A DNA stretch of 39,035 nucleotides, taken from assembly GCA_024692805.1 (NCBI GenBank), contig JAILMD010000063.1, positions 1 to 39,035 of the forward strand, in the 5' to 3' direction. The position numbers were made by a program, and so were the translations under genes. The stretch is from a bacterium (GTDB lineage: Bacteria; Bacillota; Clostridia; Christensenellales; UBA1242). Positions 11,697 through 19,469 of this stretch are shown piece by piece; positions within the stretch are counted from its first letter, which is position 1, and each line of letters begins with the position of its first letter. Under the pieces are notes generated by a model, which searched no databases, was not told the DNA's origin, and saw only the letters and a list, made by a program, of their open reading frames with translations.

Positions 11697-11714
11697 TTAG
11701 ATTAGACTATAAAA

Positions 11715-11744
11715 ATTATATCACACAAACCCGTTTTTACGCAA
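11715..11744 (-). promoter_or_regulatory. gyrB-gyrA promoter
   Basis: Read on the minus strand: TTGCGT (11744-11739), an 18-bp spacer and TATAAT (11720-11715). It lies about 30 bases before the gyrB ATG. A 16-bp perfect AT palindrome (11751-11766) sits just upstream and could be an operator or simply an AT-rich melting site. Confidence 0.7.
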
Positions 11745-11789
11745 CTAAAATATAAATATATTTATATAATAATTATATTTTATCAACAA

Positions 11790-11815
11790 AAAAACACCAT
11801 ATTTTAGGTGTTTTT
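11790..11815 (-). terminator. recF terminator
   Basis: A nine-base-pair stem (11807-11815 with 11790-11798) around an 8-base loop holding the recF stop codon, followed on the minus strand by further T residues. Confidence 0.65.
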
Positions 11816-12910
11816 AACTTTTTTCTCTTTAACAGTTCCCAAAACTATCTTAAACTGGCAAAAATCAGTTGTTGGTTTAAACTTAAAAGTTGTTCCAGTA
11901 AAGATAGATTGAACGCCTTTAACACAGTCATAAAGCTTCTTTTGACGCTTTGTGTCAAGTTCGCTAAACACGTCATCAAAAACCATAATAGGCGGCTCGC
12001 CTAGTTCTTCGGTTATTATTTTCATTTCGGCTAATTTTAAGGCTAGGGTTATGCTTCTCGCCTGCCCCTGACTTGCAAAAGCGCGCGCATCAGTTTTGTT
12101 TAACTCAAATTTAATATCATCTCTGTGAGGGCCAATCGAAGTGTAGCCTAGTTCCATATCTCTTTCAAGGTTTTCTTCAAGTGCTTTTATGATTTGATTA
12201 TAAATCTCGTCAGTTTCCTCCCCTGACTGACCAATATAGGTTATGTTTAAATCTTCTTTGTTTTCGCTAAGTTCTTTTAAATAAACCTGAGCAAAAGGCA
12301 ACAATTTTTTAATAAATGATTTTCTAATTTTAATTATTCTTGAAGCCGTTTTTGCTAATTCAATATCCCAAACGCCAATTGTATCAATAATTTTAGCAAC
12401 ATCTTTTTCAAATTTTAAAAGTTTATTCCTTTGAAATAAAACCTTTTCATATCTATTTAAAAGATTAACATAAGCCCCACTTATCATTGAAATATCATTA
12501 TCAATAAAATCACGCCTTTCTTGAGGCCCGCCGGTTACAATTTTTAATTCTTGAGGTGAAAAATAAATGGTTGCAAGGTTTCCGGCTAATTCGCTCATCT
12601 TCGTTATTTTGTTTCCATTAACAAAATATTCATTTTCACTATCTTTATTAATGTTAAAATTAAAGTTAACTATTCCCTCTTTTTTTGCTAGGCTTGCTTT
12701 AATATTGGCCGACTTCTCGCCCGCTAAAATTAAATCACTCGTTTGGTGAGTTCTTGGGCTAAACGCCTTGCTCAAAAAAACGATAGCCTCACAAAGGTTT
12801 GTTTTGCCTTGACCATTAAGCCCGCAAACCAAGTTAATTCCTGGGTTTAACTCAACTTCAGTTTGAGCGTGGTTTCTAAAATTATTAAGTTTTAAGCTAA
12901 CTAATTCCAT
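11804..12910 (-). CDS. recF: DNA repair/recombination ATPase RecF
   Basis: The 368-residue SMC-like ABC ATPase loads RecA at gaps with RecO/RecR. Walker A is GLNGQGKTNLCEA, the signature region is ASQGQARSITLALKLAE, and Walker B is IMVFDDVFSELD. The length is normal. It is transcribed away from dnaA across a 116-base gap, whereas in most Firmicutes recF follows dnaN on the same strand, so this arrangement is rearranged. The ATG has no Shine-Dalgarno. Its -10 box (12921-12926) ends only ten bases upstream, giving a leader of about three bases. The C-terminus ends with the short Lys-rich tail EKKVKNT. Confidence 0.95.
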   Translation of the reverse strand: MELVSLKLNNFRNHAQTEVELNPGINLVCGLNGQGKTNLCEAIVFLSKAFSPRTHQTSDLILAGEKSANIKASLAKKEGIVNFNFNINKDSENEYFVNGNKITKMSELAGNLATIYFSPQELKIVTGGPQERRDFIDNDISMISGAYVNLLNRYEKVLFQRNKLLKFEKDVAKIIDTIGVWDIELAKTASRIIKIRKSFIKKLLPFAQVYLKELSENKEDLNITYIGQSGEETDEIYNQIIKALEENLERDMELGYTSIGPHRDDIKFELNKTDARAFASQGQARSITLALKLAEMKIITEELGEPPIMVFDDVFSELDTKRQKKLYDCVKGVQSIFTGTTFKFKPTTDFCQFKIVLGTVKEKKVKNT

Positions 12911-12920
12911 CGCTTTTTTT

Positions 12921-12949
12921 ATTTTACCAAAAAAATATCAAAGTGTAAA
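12921..12949 (-). promoter_or_regulatory. recF promoter
   Basis: On the minus strand: TTTACA (12949-12944), a 17-bp spacer and TAAAAT (12926-12921), ten bases from the recF start codon. It is back to back with the dnaA promoter; the two -35 boxes are 19 bp apart. Confidence 0.65.
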
Positions 12950-12968
12950 ACTTATTTATGTTGAAAAC

Positions 12969-12997
12969 TTGTTTTTTTTATTTGTTTAGTTTATAAT
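12969..12997 (+). promoter_or_regulatory. dnaA promoter
   Basis: TTGTTT (12969-12974), a 17-bp spacer and a perfect TATAAT (12992-12997), giving a leader of about 23 bases containing AGAGGAGGG before the ATG. No cluster of TTATCCACA-type DnaA boxes is visible in the 116-base recF-dnaA gap. Confidence 0.7.
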
Positions 12998-13026
12998 CTT
13001 ATTAACAATAAACTAGAGGAGGGATT

Positions 13027-14448
13027 ATGGAAAAACAAGACGATTTAATAATTAGTCAAGCACCTGCTCCAGATGTTAATGCAATTTGGGATGAGGCAAA
13101 ACTCTCTATTAGCAAGGATATAACTGCTGTTTCTTTTGACGTTTGGATTGATAGCTTAATTCCCGTTAGTATTGTTGATGACTCTTTTGTTTTATGCGCT
13201 AACTCAATCTCTGGTAAAAACATTATTTTAAAAAATGAGAAATATTATAATTCAATTTTAAATTCAATTAAAGAAATATATCCTCAAATTAATAAAATTG
13301 AAGTTGTTGTTAGGGCTGAAACCGCTAGGCAAGAAGAAAACAGCATTGTTGACAGAGTTGCCGCTCCACAACCCCAAGTTGTTATAAAACCTGAGCCAGC
13401 AAAACCTGCTCAATCAAGTTTTGTTTTCAACCCTAAATATACTTTTGATAACTATGTTATTGGCGGAAATAACCAATTCGTTGCGGCAGCCGCAAAGGCC
13501 GTTGCTGAAAACCCAGGAATTAGTTACAACCCCCTATTTATCTATGGTGGCGTTGGTCTTGGTAAAACTCACCTTCTTCACGCTATTGGAAATTACATAA
13601 CTCAAAATCACCCAGAATTAAACGTTGTTTATGTAACCATTGAAAAGTTTACTAATGACTTGATTGCTTCTATTCAAAACGGAACAAGCCTTGCTAAAAG
13701 TGAGTTTAGAACAAAATATAGGTCTGCTGACGTTTTAATTGTTGATGATATTCAATTTATTATTAACAGAAACAGCGTTCAAGAAGAATTTTTCAACACT
13801 TTTAACGAACTTAACCAAAACGGAAAACAAATCGTCATTTCAAGTGATAAACCTCCAAAAGAGATTAACCCTCTTGAAGAAAGGTTAAGAAGTAGGTTTG
13901 AATGGGGCTTGCTTGCTGATATTGGTGTTCCTGATATTGAAACAAGAATTGCAATTTTAAACAAAAAGGCAAATCTTGAAAGATATAATGTTGATAGTGA
14001 CGTTATTAGTTATATCGCCGAAGCCGTTAAAACTAACATAAGAGAAATGGAAGGCCTTTTAAACAGAGCAGTTTTCTATGCTGGGCTTTTAGGAAAAACT
14101 CAAGTAACAATGGAAATTGCAAGAGAAGCGCTTAAAAACTATTTAACTGAAACTCAAGAATCAGTTAATGCTGACAGCATTGTTGAAATTGTTAGCAAAT
14201 ATTATAACATTAAAAAAGACGAGCTCATTGCTCGAAAGCGAACAAAAGAAATTGCGGAAGCAAGGCAAATTGCAATGTTTTTAATTAGTGAGTTTATTAA
14301 CATTCCCCTCGCCTCAATTGGTGCAATTTTCGGAAAAGATCACGCAACAGTAATTTATGCTAAAAACAAGGTTGCGGAAGATATGAAAACAAATCAAAAA
14401 CTTGCCGTTCAAATTAACGACATGAAACAAATGATAAAAAATAAATAA
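13027..14448 (+). CDS. dnaA: Chromosomal replication initiator DnaA
   Basis: The 473-residue DnaA binds and melts the origin. Domain I covers about residues 10-90. A Pro/Ala/Glu-rich linker (domain II) runs about 95-135. The AAA+ domain III has Walker A GGVGLGKTHLLHAIG and Walker B VLIVDDIQFI. Domain IV is the DNA-binding helix-turn-helix with the signature GKDHATVIYAKNKV. The start has an excellent AGAGGAGGG. It is followed by dnaN after a 10-base gap, so the usual dnaA-dnaN intergenic origin site is absent. This is the conserved origin-proximal pair. Confidence 0.98.
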   Translation: MEKQDDLIISQAPAPDVNAIWDEAKLSISKDITAVSFDVWIDSLIPVSIVDDSFVLCANSISGKNIILKNEKYYNSILNSIKEIYPQINKIEVVVRAETARQEENSIVDRVAAPQPQVVIKPEPAKPAQSSFVFNPKYTFDNYVIGGNNQFVAAAAKAVAENPGISYNPLFIYGGVGLGKTHLLHAIGNYITQNHPELNVVYVTIEKFTNDLIASIQNGTSLAKSEFRTKYRSADVLIVDDIQFIINRNSVQEEFFNTFNELNQNGKQIVISSDKPPKEINPLEERLRSRFEWGLLADIGVPDIETRIAILNKKANLERYNVDSDVISYIAEAVKTNIREMEGLLNRAVFYAGLLGKTQVTMEIAREALKNYLTETQESVNADSIVEIVSKYYNIKKDELIARKRTKEIAEARQIAMFLISEFINIPLASIGAIFGKDHATVIYAKNKVAEDMKTNQKLAVQINDMKQMIKNK

Positions 14449-14458
14449 GGAGAAAATT

Positions 14459-15562
14459 ATGAAATTAGTTTGTGAAGGTCTTGACTTAAGCGAAGCTGTT
14501 TTAAAAGTTATCAAAGCTTCAGCAATTAGAACAACCAACCCCGTTTTAGAGGGAATTAAGTTAAAAGCATCATTTGATAGCTTAACGTTAACCGCAACCG
14601 ATAATGAGTTAACAATTGAAAAAACAATTCCTGCTGACGTTAAAATTGAAGGAGAAGTTATTGTTCCTGGAAAATTCTTTGCAGAATTTGTTAAAAAACT
14701 TTCTAATGAACAAATTGAATTAACGCTAACTGATAATAACATTTTAAAAATCAAATATACTGACAGCGTTGGTCAACTTCAATGCCTTAACGTTGATGAA
14801 TTCCCTACTATCAAACAACTCGATAACCCTGAAAAAATCGTTATCAACCAAAAAGATTTTAGAGATTTAATAAACAAAACAATCTTCAGCGTTGCTATTG
14901 ATGACGCCCGCCCAATTTTAAAAGGTTGCCTCTTTGAAATTGCTAACGGAAGCGTAACTTGCGTTGCTCTTGATGGTTTTAGGCTTGCTTTAGCCCAAAA
15001 ACAACTTAAATCAACAACTGCTGACTTTAATTTTATCGTTCCTGCTAGATGCCTTGCTGAAATCAGCAAACTTCTTGATGAAAACGATAACGATATAACG
15101 CTTTTAGTTCAAAAGAATTACTTAATGGTTGACCTTAACTCAACAAAAATTGTAACAAGGCTTCTTGATGGTGACTTTATTAACTATCGCCAAGTTATTC
15201 CTAATAACAAAACAACAATTGTAACAATTAATAAAAATCAACTTGAAAATGGTCTTGAAAGAGCAAGCCTTCTTGCAAGAATGGATAAAAATAATTTGGT
15301 TAAATTTGAAGTTCATGATAAACTTTTAACATTAGCCAGCCAATCAGATATCGGTAATGTTACTGAAAACATAACAATTGGCCTTGAAGGAAAAGATATT
15401 TCAATCGCCTTCAATGCAAGATATATCAGCGAATGCTTAAGAAACATTGAAGATGAATTTATCTGCTTAAACTTCACAACTCCAATCGCTCCTTGCACGG
15501 TTACCGGAACTCAAAACGCTGAATATTTATATTTAATTTTACCAGTAAGAATTGTTTCATAG
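14459..15562 (+). CDS. dnaN: DNA polymerase III beta sliding clamp
   Basis: The 367-residue ring-forming processivity clamp consists of three repeated domains. Characteristic pieces include TATDNELTIEKTIPA in domain 1, DDARPILKGCLFE in domain 2 and the C-terminal peptide-pocket end YLYLILPVRIV. The length is normal. AAGGAG lies before the ATG. It is co-transcribed with dnaA (10-base gap) and probably with the membrane protein gene 9 bases downstream. Confidence 0.98.
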   Translation: MKLVCEGLDLSEAVLKVIKASAIRTTNPVLEGIKLKASFDSLTLTATDNELTIEKTIPADVKIEGEVIVPGKFFAEFVKKLSNEQIELTLTDNNILKIKYTDSVGQLQCLNVDEFPTIKQLDNPEKIVINQKDFRDLINKTIFSVAIDDARPILKGCLFEIANGSVTCVALDGFRLALAQKQLKSTTADFNFIVPARCLAEISKLLDENDNDITLLVQKNYLMVDLNSTKIVTRLLDGDFINYRQVIPNNKTTIVTINKNQLENGLERASLLARMDKNNLVKFEVHDKLLTLASQSDIGNVTENITIGLEGKDISIAFNARYISECLRNIEDEFICLNFTTPIAPCTVTGTQNAEYLYLILPVRIVS

Positions 15563-15571
15563 GGGGAAAAT

Positions 15572-16219
15572 ATGAAAGTTAAAAATGGTTTTTTAATTGG
15601 TGCATTAGTTTTATCTGTTGCCCACTTCGTTATCTTAATGTTATCTTTGTTTAACGTTATTGACACTTCAAGCGTTTTGCCAGCAAACTTCAATTATTTT
15701 GTTGCTTTTGCTTTAATTGCCGTTTGCCTTGCGCTATTTACAATCGCTTTATTTGTTGAAAGCAAAAAACAATTAACTGTTCCAACCTGGCTTGCCGTTA
15801 GCTTTTATTGCTGTTTCTTTATCTTTACTAACGTTTATTACTTCTTTGGGCTTTATAACATTTTCTTAACTAACCTATTATTCTATGTTGCCCTTTCTGT
15901 TTTAGTTAGCATTTTAAGCCTTTCAATTTATTACAACGAATTAAAAGCATTTGACGGAACTCTTGAAAATAAAAACAGATATCTTGGTTATGTTTTATTT
16001 AGCGTTAGCATTTCAATCTCTTTGATCTTTGAACTTGTTGTTATGCTAATAAAATATATCTCAAACCCTAATATTAATTTAACCGTTCACGCTCTTGCAT
16101 CTTTTGGAATTTTAATTCTTGGCGCTTTGATCTTTGCTGTTTTATTTACCGAATCAATTAAGAAAACAAAACGCTTTGCAAATGCTTGTTTGATAAAAAT
16201 AAACACAAAACAACAATAA
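15572..16219 (+). CDS. Multi-pass membrane protein of unknown function
   Basis: The 215-residue protein has about six hydrophobic membrane segments (roughly 8-28, 42-62, 72-92, 96-118, 138-160, 172-192) and no recognisable family motif. The C-terminus is basic and cytoplasmic-looking. It starts nine bases after dnaN with GGGG before the ATG, so it is read from the dnaA-dnaN transcript. In better known Firmicutes this position usually holds yaaA or recF. A terminator follows at 16233-16257. Nothing in the sequence tells its role. Confidence 0.75.
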   Translation: MKVKNGFLIGALVLSVAHFVILMLSLFNVIDTSSVLPANFNYFVAFALIAVCLALFTIALFVESKKQLTVPTWLAVSFYCCFFIFTNVYYFFGLYNIFLTNLLFYVALSVLVSILSLSIYYNELKAFDGTLENKNRYLGYVLFSVSISISLIFELVVMLIKYISNPNINLTVHALASFGILILGALIFAVLFTESIKKTKRFANACLIKINTKQQ

Positions 16220-16232
16220 AAAATAAAATTCA

Positions 16233-16257
16233 TAAATCGCCTGACGGCGATTTTTTT
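16233..16257 (+). terminator. Terminator of dnaA-dnaN operon
   Basis: AAATCGCC (16233-16240), loop TGAC, GGCGATTT (16245-16252) and a T-run to 16257. Confidence 0.88.
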
Positions 16258-16278
16258 ATTAATATAAATAGTTATTTA

Positions 16279-16307
16279 TTGACAAATGAGCTTTTTTTTA
16301 ATATAAT
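16279..16307 (+). promoter_or_regulatory. rpmH operon promoter
   Basis: A perfect consensus TTGACA (16279-16284), 17-bp spacer, TATAAT (16302-16307). It gives a leader of about 37 bases with TAGGAG before rpmH, fitting a strongly expressed ribosomal protein. Confidence 0.9.
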
Positions 16308-16350
16308 AAACTCACTCATAAAGAGAATAAATCTAATCTAGGAGAATGTC

Positions 16351-16485
16351 ATGAAAAGAACTTACCAACCTAAAAAAGCTAACAGAACTAAAGTTCACGG
16401 ATTCCGTGCTAGAATGAAAACTAAAGGCGGTAAAAAAGTTCTTGCCCGCAGAAGAAACAAGGGCAGAGCTAAAATTTGCGCATAA
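16351..16485 (+). CDS. rpmH: 50S ribosomal protein L34
   Basis: This 44-codon gene encodes the classic L34: [18 protein letters not shown], then [17 protein letters not shown] and a Lys/Arg-rich end. L34 is a small basic protein buried in 23S rRNA. The start has GGAG seven bases upstream. The TAA stop shares its last A with the ATG of rnpA, so the two are translationally coupled. It heads the conserved rpmH-rnpA-yidD-yidC-jag operon. Confidence 0.98.
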   Translation: MKRTYQPKKANRTKVHGFRARMKTKGGKKVLARRRNKGRAKICA

Positions 16486-16832
16486 TGATTAAAAAAGAGT
16501 TTAGGCTTAAAAAGAAATACCAGTTTAATTACACTTATCACGCTGGTGAAACAGTTGGCGAACGCCACCTTTTAATTTGTTTCGCTAAAAGCAAAAATAA
16601 AGTAATTAAAATTGGCCTTTCTGTTACTAAAAAAGTGGGCAATGCTGTAACAAGGAATCGCGTTAAGCGTTTGCTTAGAGCAAGCATTAGCCCAGTTTTA
16701 AGTAAGCTTAAAAAAGATTATAACCTAATTATAATCGCCCGCCCTAGCATTACTAGCATTGGCTTAAACGAGATAAACGAAGAACTAATGGTTTGTTTGA
16801 AAAAAGCAGGATTATTTAATGAAAATATTTAA
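16485..16832 (+). CDS. rnpA: Ribonuclease P protein component
   Basis: The 115-residue basic protein binds the RNase P RNA and helps to cut the 5' leader from pre-tRNA. The RNR signature region GNAVTRNRVKRLLRAS and the N-terminal RLKKKYQF are visible. I chose ATG 16485, which overlaps the rpmH stop by one base; the upstream TTG in the same frame adds only three residues. The 3' end overlaps yidD by 14 bases. Confidence 0.96.
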   Translation: MIKKEFRLKKKYQFNYTYHAGETVGERHLLICFAKSKNKVIKIGLSVTKKVGNAVTRNRVKRLLRASISPVLSKLKKDYNLIIIARPSITSIGLNEINEELMVCLKKAGLFNENI

Positions 16833-17091
16833 ATTTATAGTAAGAATCCCAATGTTTATAGCCTTGGGCTTTGTTTATTTCTATAAATTTGCTATTTCCC
16901 CTATCTTGCCAAAAACTTGCCACTTCACTCCGTCTTGTTCAACCTATGCGGTTACTGCGTTTAAAAGGTTCGGCTTGTTTCGTGGCGGTTGGCTTGCTGC
17001 TAAAAGAATAGCAAGATGCAACCCAAAAACAAGTTTTAAAAAAGACCCCGTTCCTTATAATCTTAAAGGAGATTTTAAATGGCTGATTTAA
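16819..17091 (+). CDS. yidD: Membrane protein insertion efficiency factor YidD
   Basis: The 90-residue YidD/Hcp-like protein has the diagnostic CHFTPSCSTYAVTAFKRFG with its paired cysteines, followed by a Lys/Arg-rich RCNPKTSFKKDPVP. It sits at the inner membrane face and assists YidC. It starts inside rnpA (14-base overlap) and overlaps yidC by 13 bases, showing a tightly packed operon. Confidence 0.96.
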   Translation: MKIFKFIVRIPMFIALGFVYFYKFAISPILPKTCHFTPSCSTYAVTAFKRFGLFRGGWLAAKRIARCNPKTSFKKDPVPYNLKGDFKWLI

Positions 17092-18245
17092 TTTTAAACA
17101 TTTCTGCCCCAGGCGGATTATGGATGATAATAATTAACTGGATTAATTCAGGTGTTTTCAACTTTGCGTGGACAATTATTCTTTTCACGCTTCTAATTAA
17201 AGTTGTTTTATCTCCTTTTGATTTTTTAATTAAATATTCAACAAAGAAAACAACCTTAATTCAACAAAAATGTGCACCACAAATTGCAAAACTTCAAAAG
17301 AAATATGCAAATAACCAACAACAGTTTTCAGTTTTGCAACAAAACATTTATAAAAAAGAAGGTTTAAATATGATGAGCAGTTGCCTCATTATGTTAGTTA
17401 ACCTTATTGTTACAATTCTTATCTTCTTCTCTATTTACACAACGCTAAGAGAAGCAAGTGCTTACTATGCAATTAAACAATATCAAGAATTAAACACTGC
17501 TTACACTAACGCTTATGAAAAAGTTTTAGAAGATAGAAACATTGGTTATAATAGCAGCGCTGATTATTCAGAAAATGAAGCAATGAAAGCAGAAATTGCA
17601 ACGGCTAAGCAAGACGAATCAGTTAAAACTGCCGTTATGGAAAAATGGAACGAAGTTAAAGATAGTTGGCTCTGGATCAAAAACATTTGGGTTTTAGATG
17701 GGCACACTGATCCCCTTCCAACATATAGTGACTTAACAAAACTTGCCAACAACGCTGGCGGTTTATTTAACAGCGGAGTTAAAGATTCTTACGTTGAATA
17801 TGTTAAAGGAATAAAAGAAAGCGATTATAACGAAGTTAGATCAACAATTTCTTCAAGCCTTAATGGCTGGAATGGCTATTATATCTTAGTTGTTTTAGCT
17901 GGAGGAGTTACCTTCCTTTCATCTTGGGTTAACGAAAGATCAAACAGCTTAAAACGCAAAAAAGAGCCTAAACAAAGAACTAATCAATTTATTAAGTCTA
18001 GCGCTCCTGCGCAAAATAATAACCAAACTGCTCAAACATCAACCGCTATGAAAGTTATGAAATTTGCTTTACCAGCAGTTATGATTATATTTGTTTTAAC
18101 AAGCTCATCAGCATTCGGAATTTATATCGTTGCTCAAAGCTTGATTGGTATTGGAATGAGTTATCTAATTAATTTAATAGTTGATAAATTAACGCATAAA
18201 AAACAGTTGGAAGTTATTGAATATTTAGATAAAATAGAAAGATAA
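17079..18245 (+). CDS. yidC: Membrane protein insertase YidC with enlarged external loop
   Basis: The 388-residue Oxa1/YidC/Alb3 insertase is of the Gram-positive type (no large N-terminal periplasmic domain). Five membrane segments are visible at about 25-45, 100-122, 270-290, 325-345 and 350-370, with the cytoplasmic coiled hairpin PQIAKLQKKYANN between the first two. It is longer than the usual Gram-positive protein of about 260 residues because roughly 140 residues, not about 40, separate segments 2 and 3; the WLWIKNIWVLDG part marks the conserved core of that loop. The groove arginine of segment 1 appears as Lys41 in LLIKVVLSP. AAAGGAG precedes the ATG. No lipobox is seen at the N-terminus. 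Confidence 0.93.
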   Translation: MADLILNISAPGGLWMIIINWINSGVFNFAWTIILFTLLIKVVLSPFDFLIKYSTKKTTLIQQKCAPQIAKLQKKYANNQQQFSVLQQNIYKKEGLNMMSSCLIMLVNLIVTILIFFSIYTTLREASAYYAIKQYQELNTAYTNAYEKVLEDRNIGYNSSADYSENEAMKAEIATAKQDESVKTAVMEKWNEVKDSWLWIKNIWVLDGHTDPLPTYSDLTKLANNAGGLFNSGVKDSYVEYVKGIKESDYNEVRSTISSSLNGWNGYYILVVLAGGVTFLSSWVNERSNSLKRKKEPKQRTNQFIKSSAPAQNNNQTAQTSTAMKVMKFALPAVMIIFVLTSSSAFGIYIVAQSLIGIGMSYLINLIVDKLTHKKQLEVIEYLDKIER

Positions 18246-18256
18246 GAGGTAAACAT

Positions 18257-18976
18257 ATGAAATCAATTGAAACAGAAGGAAAAACCATTGATCAAGCCAT
18301 TGAGCTTGGGCTTTATAAATTAAGCGATGGAAATGAAAACAGGCTAACAAGAGATCAAGTTAAAATTAGAATTCTTGAAGAAGCAGGGCTTTTTAATAAA
18401 GCAAAAGTTAGATTAACTTTAAATCAAACAAGTGAAGTTGAAGAACAAGTTTCAGCGCTTGCTAACCAACTTGTTGAAAAAATGGGGCTTAAACTTAACG
18501 TTTATGCTGAAGAAACTGAAAACGGAATTTTAATTGATTTAACCGGCCCTGATGCAGCAATTGCTATTGGAAAACATGGCGACTGCCTTGAGGCAATTTC
18601 AACCGTTTTAAATAACATTTATAACAAAGGCAAGGCTCATGACGAATTAACAAGAATTATTGTTGACAGCAACAATTATAAATCTCGCCGTGAAGCAACA
18701 TTAGTTAGCCTTGCTAAAAAGATGGCTTCAAGAGCAATAAGAGAAGGTAAAAACGTTAAACTTGAGCCAATGACAAGTTATGAAAGAAGAATTATTCATA
18801 ACGCTTTAACAAATGAAACACGCGTTACTAGCGAAAGCGAAGGAAGCGAACCAAACAGATATGTTGTTATAAAACTAGTTAACCCTTCTAACAAATTTAA
18901 AGAAAAGAGTGAAGCAAGAAAAGAAACTAACCCGCTTCAAGAAGAAGTTTTAGAAGAAAGAGCTGATAACGATTAA
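18257..18976 (+). CDS. jag: RNA-binding protein Jag/KhpB
   Basis: The 239-residue protein has three domains: Jag-N (about 1-50, with EGKTIDQAIELGLYKL), a KH domain (about 80-150, with IAIGKHGDCLEAIS replacing the standard GKRG loop), and an R3H domain (about 155-220, with SYERRIIHNAL). KhpB binds RNA with KhpA and affects cell division and wall growth in streptococci. The charged tail is acidic/basic mixed. AGAGGT precedes the ATG, 11 bases after yidC. It ends the rpmH operon at a strong terminator. Confidence 0.93.
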   Translation: MKSIETEGKTIDQAIELGLYKLSDGNENRLTRDQVKIRILEEAGLFNKAKVRLTLNQTSEVEEQVSALANQLVEKMGLKLNVYAEETENGILIDLTGPDAAIAIGKHGDCLEAISTVLNNIYNKGKAHDELTRIIVDSNNYKSRREATLVSLAKKMASRAIREGKNVKLEPMTSYERRIIHNALTNETRVTSESEGSEPNRYVVIKLVNPSNKFKEKSEARKETNPLQEEVLEERADND

Positions 18977-18980
18977 TAAA

Positions 18981-19013
18981 AAAACCTATAGCGAATTGCT
19001 ATAGGTTTTTTAT
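18981..19013. terminator. Bidirectional terminator between jag and the 106-residue membrane gene
   Basis: A perfect 10-bp stem (18983-18992 with 18998-19007), loop GAATT, flanked by A-run and T-run, so it can serve both converging genes. Confidence 0.9.
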
Positions 19014-19027
19014 TGTTAATTTAAATT

Positions 19028-19348
19028 TTATTCAGTTATGATTCCGATAACCTTTTCCCAGGTTTCAGGGAAAAACATAGAAACAACAACAATTGCTCCA
19101 ATAAGAACAAATAAAATCTTAAATAAAACAGATTTCCCACTGCAGAATTCAAGCGCAGTTATTGCAACAACTGTTAGTGGCGCCCAAGTTTTAACAACAA
19201 CTAAAACGTTGTAAATAACTCCATCTCCTAAGAAATCCCAATGAGCGTTAATTGCAAGTAGTGCAAAAACAACAAGTGTTAAAAATGCAGCAATTCCGCC
19301 AAGCCAATCTAAAACTGAACCCCAAGCACCCTCTTTATGCTCTGCCAT
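19028..19348 (-). CDS. Small membrane protein, three segments, unknown function
   Basis: The 106-residue protein shows three hydrophobic segments (about 16-34, 43-64, 74-94) and an amphipathic C-terminal end. No family is recognised. It has a full AGGAGG ribosome binding site and a promoter matching consensus at all 12 positions (19372-19400), so it should be strongly expressed. It is the only minus-strand gene inside the dnaA-mnmG block, is flanked by terminator and promoter, and is therefore monocistronic. The charged N-terminus MAEHKEGAW is probably cytoplasmic. Confidence 0.72.
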   Translation of the reverse strand: MAEHKEGAWGSVLDWLGGIAAFLTLVVFALLAINAHWDFLGDGVIYNVLVVVKTWAPLTVVAITALEFCSGKSVLFKILFVLIGAIVVVSMFFPETWEKVIGIITE

Positions 19349-19371
19349 AAAACAATCCTCCTTTTTTCTTT

Positions 19372-19400
19372 ATTATAAGAATTCTGTAAAATTTTGTCAA
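19372..19400 (-). promoter_or_regulatory. Perfect consensus promoter for the 106-residue membrane protein
   Basis: On the minus strand TTGACA (19400-19395), a 17-bp spacer and TATAAT (19377-19372), identical to the sigma-A consensus. It diverges from the mnmE promoter. Confidence 0.88.
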
Positions 19401-19434
19401 TATTTCAAGGCAAGTTATAAAAATTTTAAAACCC

Positions 19435-19462
19435 TTGCAATTTACTTTTTTTATAGTATAAT
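19435..19462 (+). promoter_or_regulatory. mnmE promoter (leaderless start)
   Basis: TTGCAA (19435-19440), a 16-bp spacer and TATAAT (19457-19462). The mnmE ATG begins seven bases after the -10 box, where transcription should start. Confidence 0.78.
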
Positions 19463-19469
19463 AATTATT

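Noticed and set aside
11751-11766. AT palindrome upstream of gyrB as a specific operator
   Set aside because: All A/T palindromes are common at this base composition; noted only as a possible site.
12911-13026. Calling the recF-dnaA gap oriC
   Set aside because: The position is suggestive, but no DnaA-box cluster or skew evidence is available.
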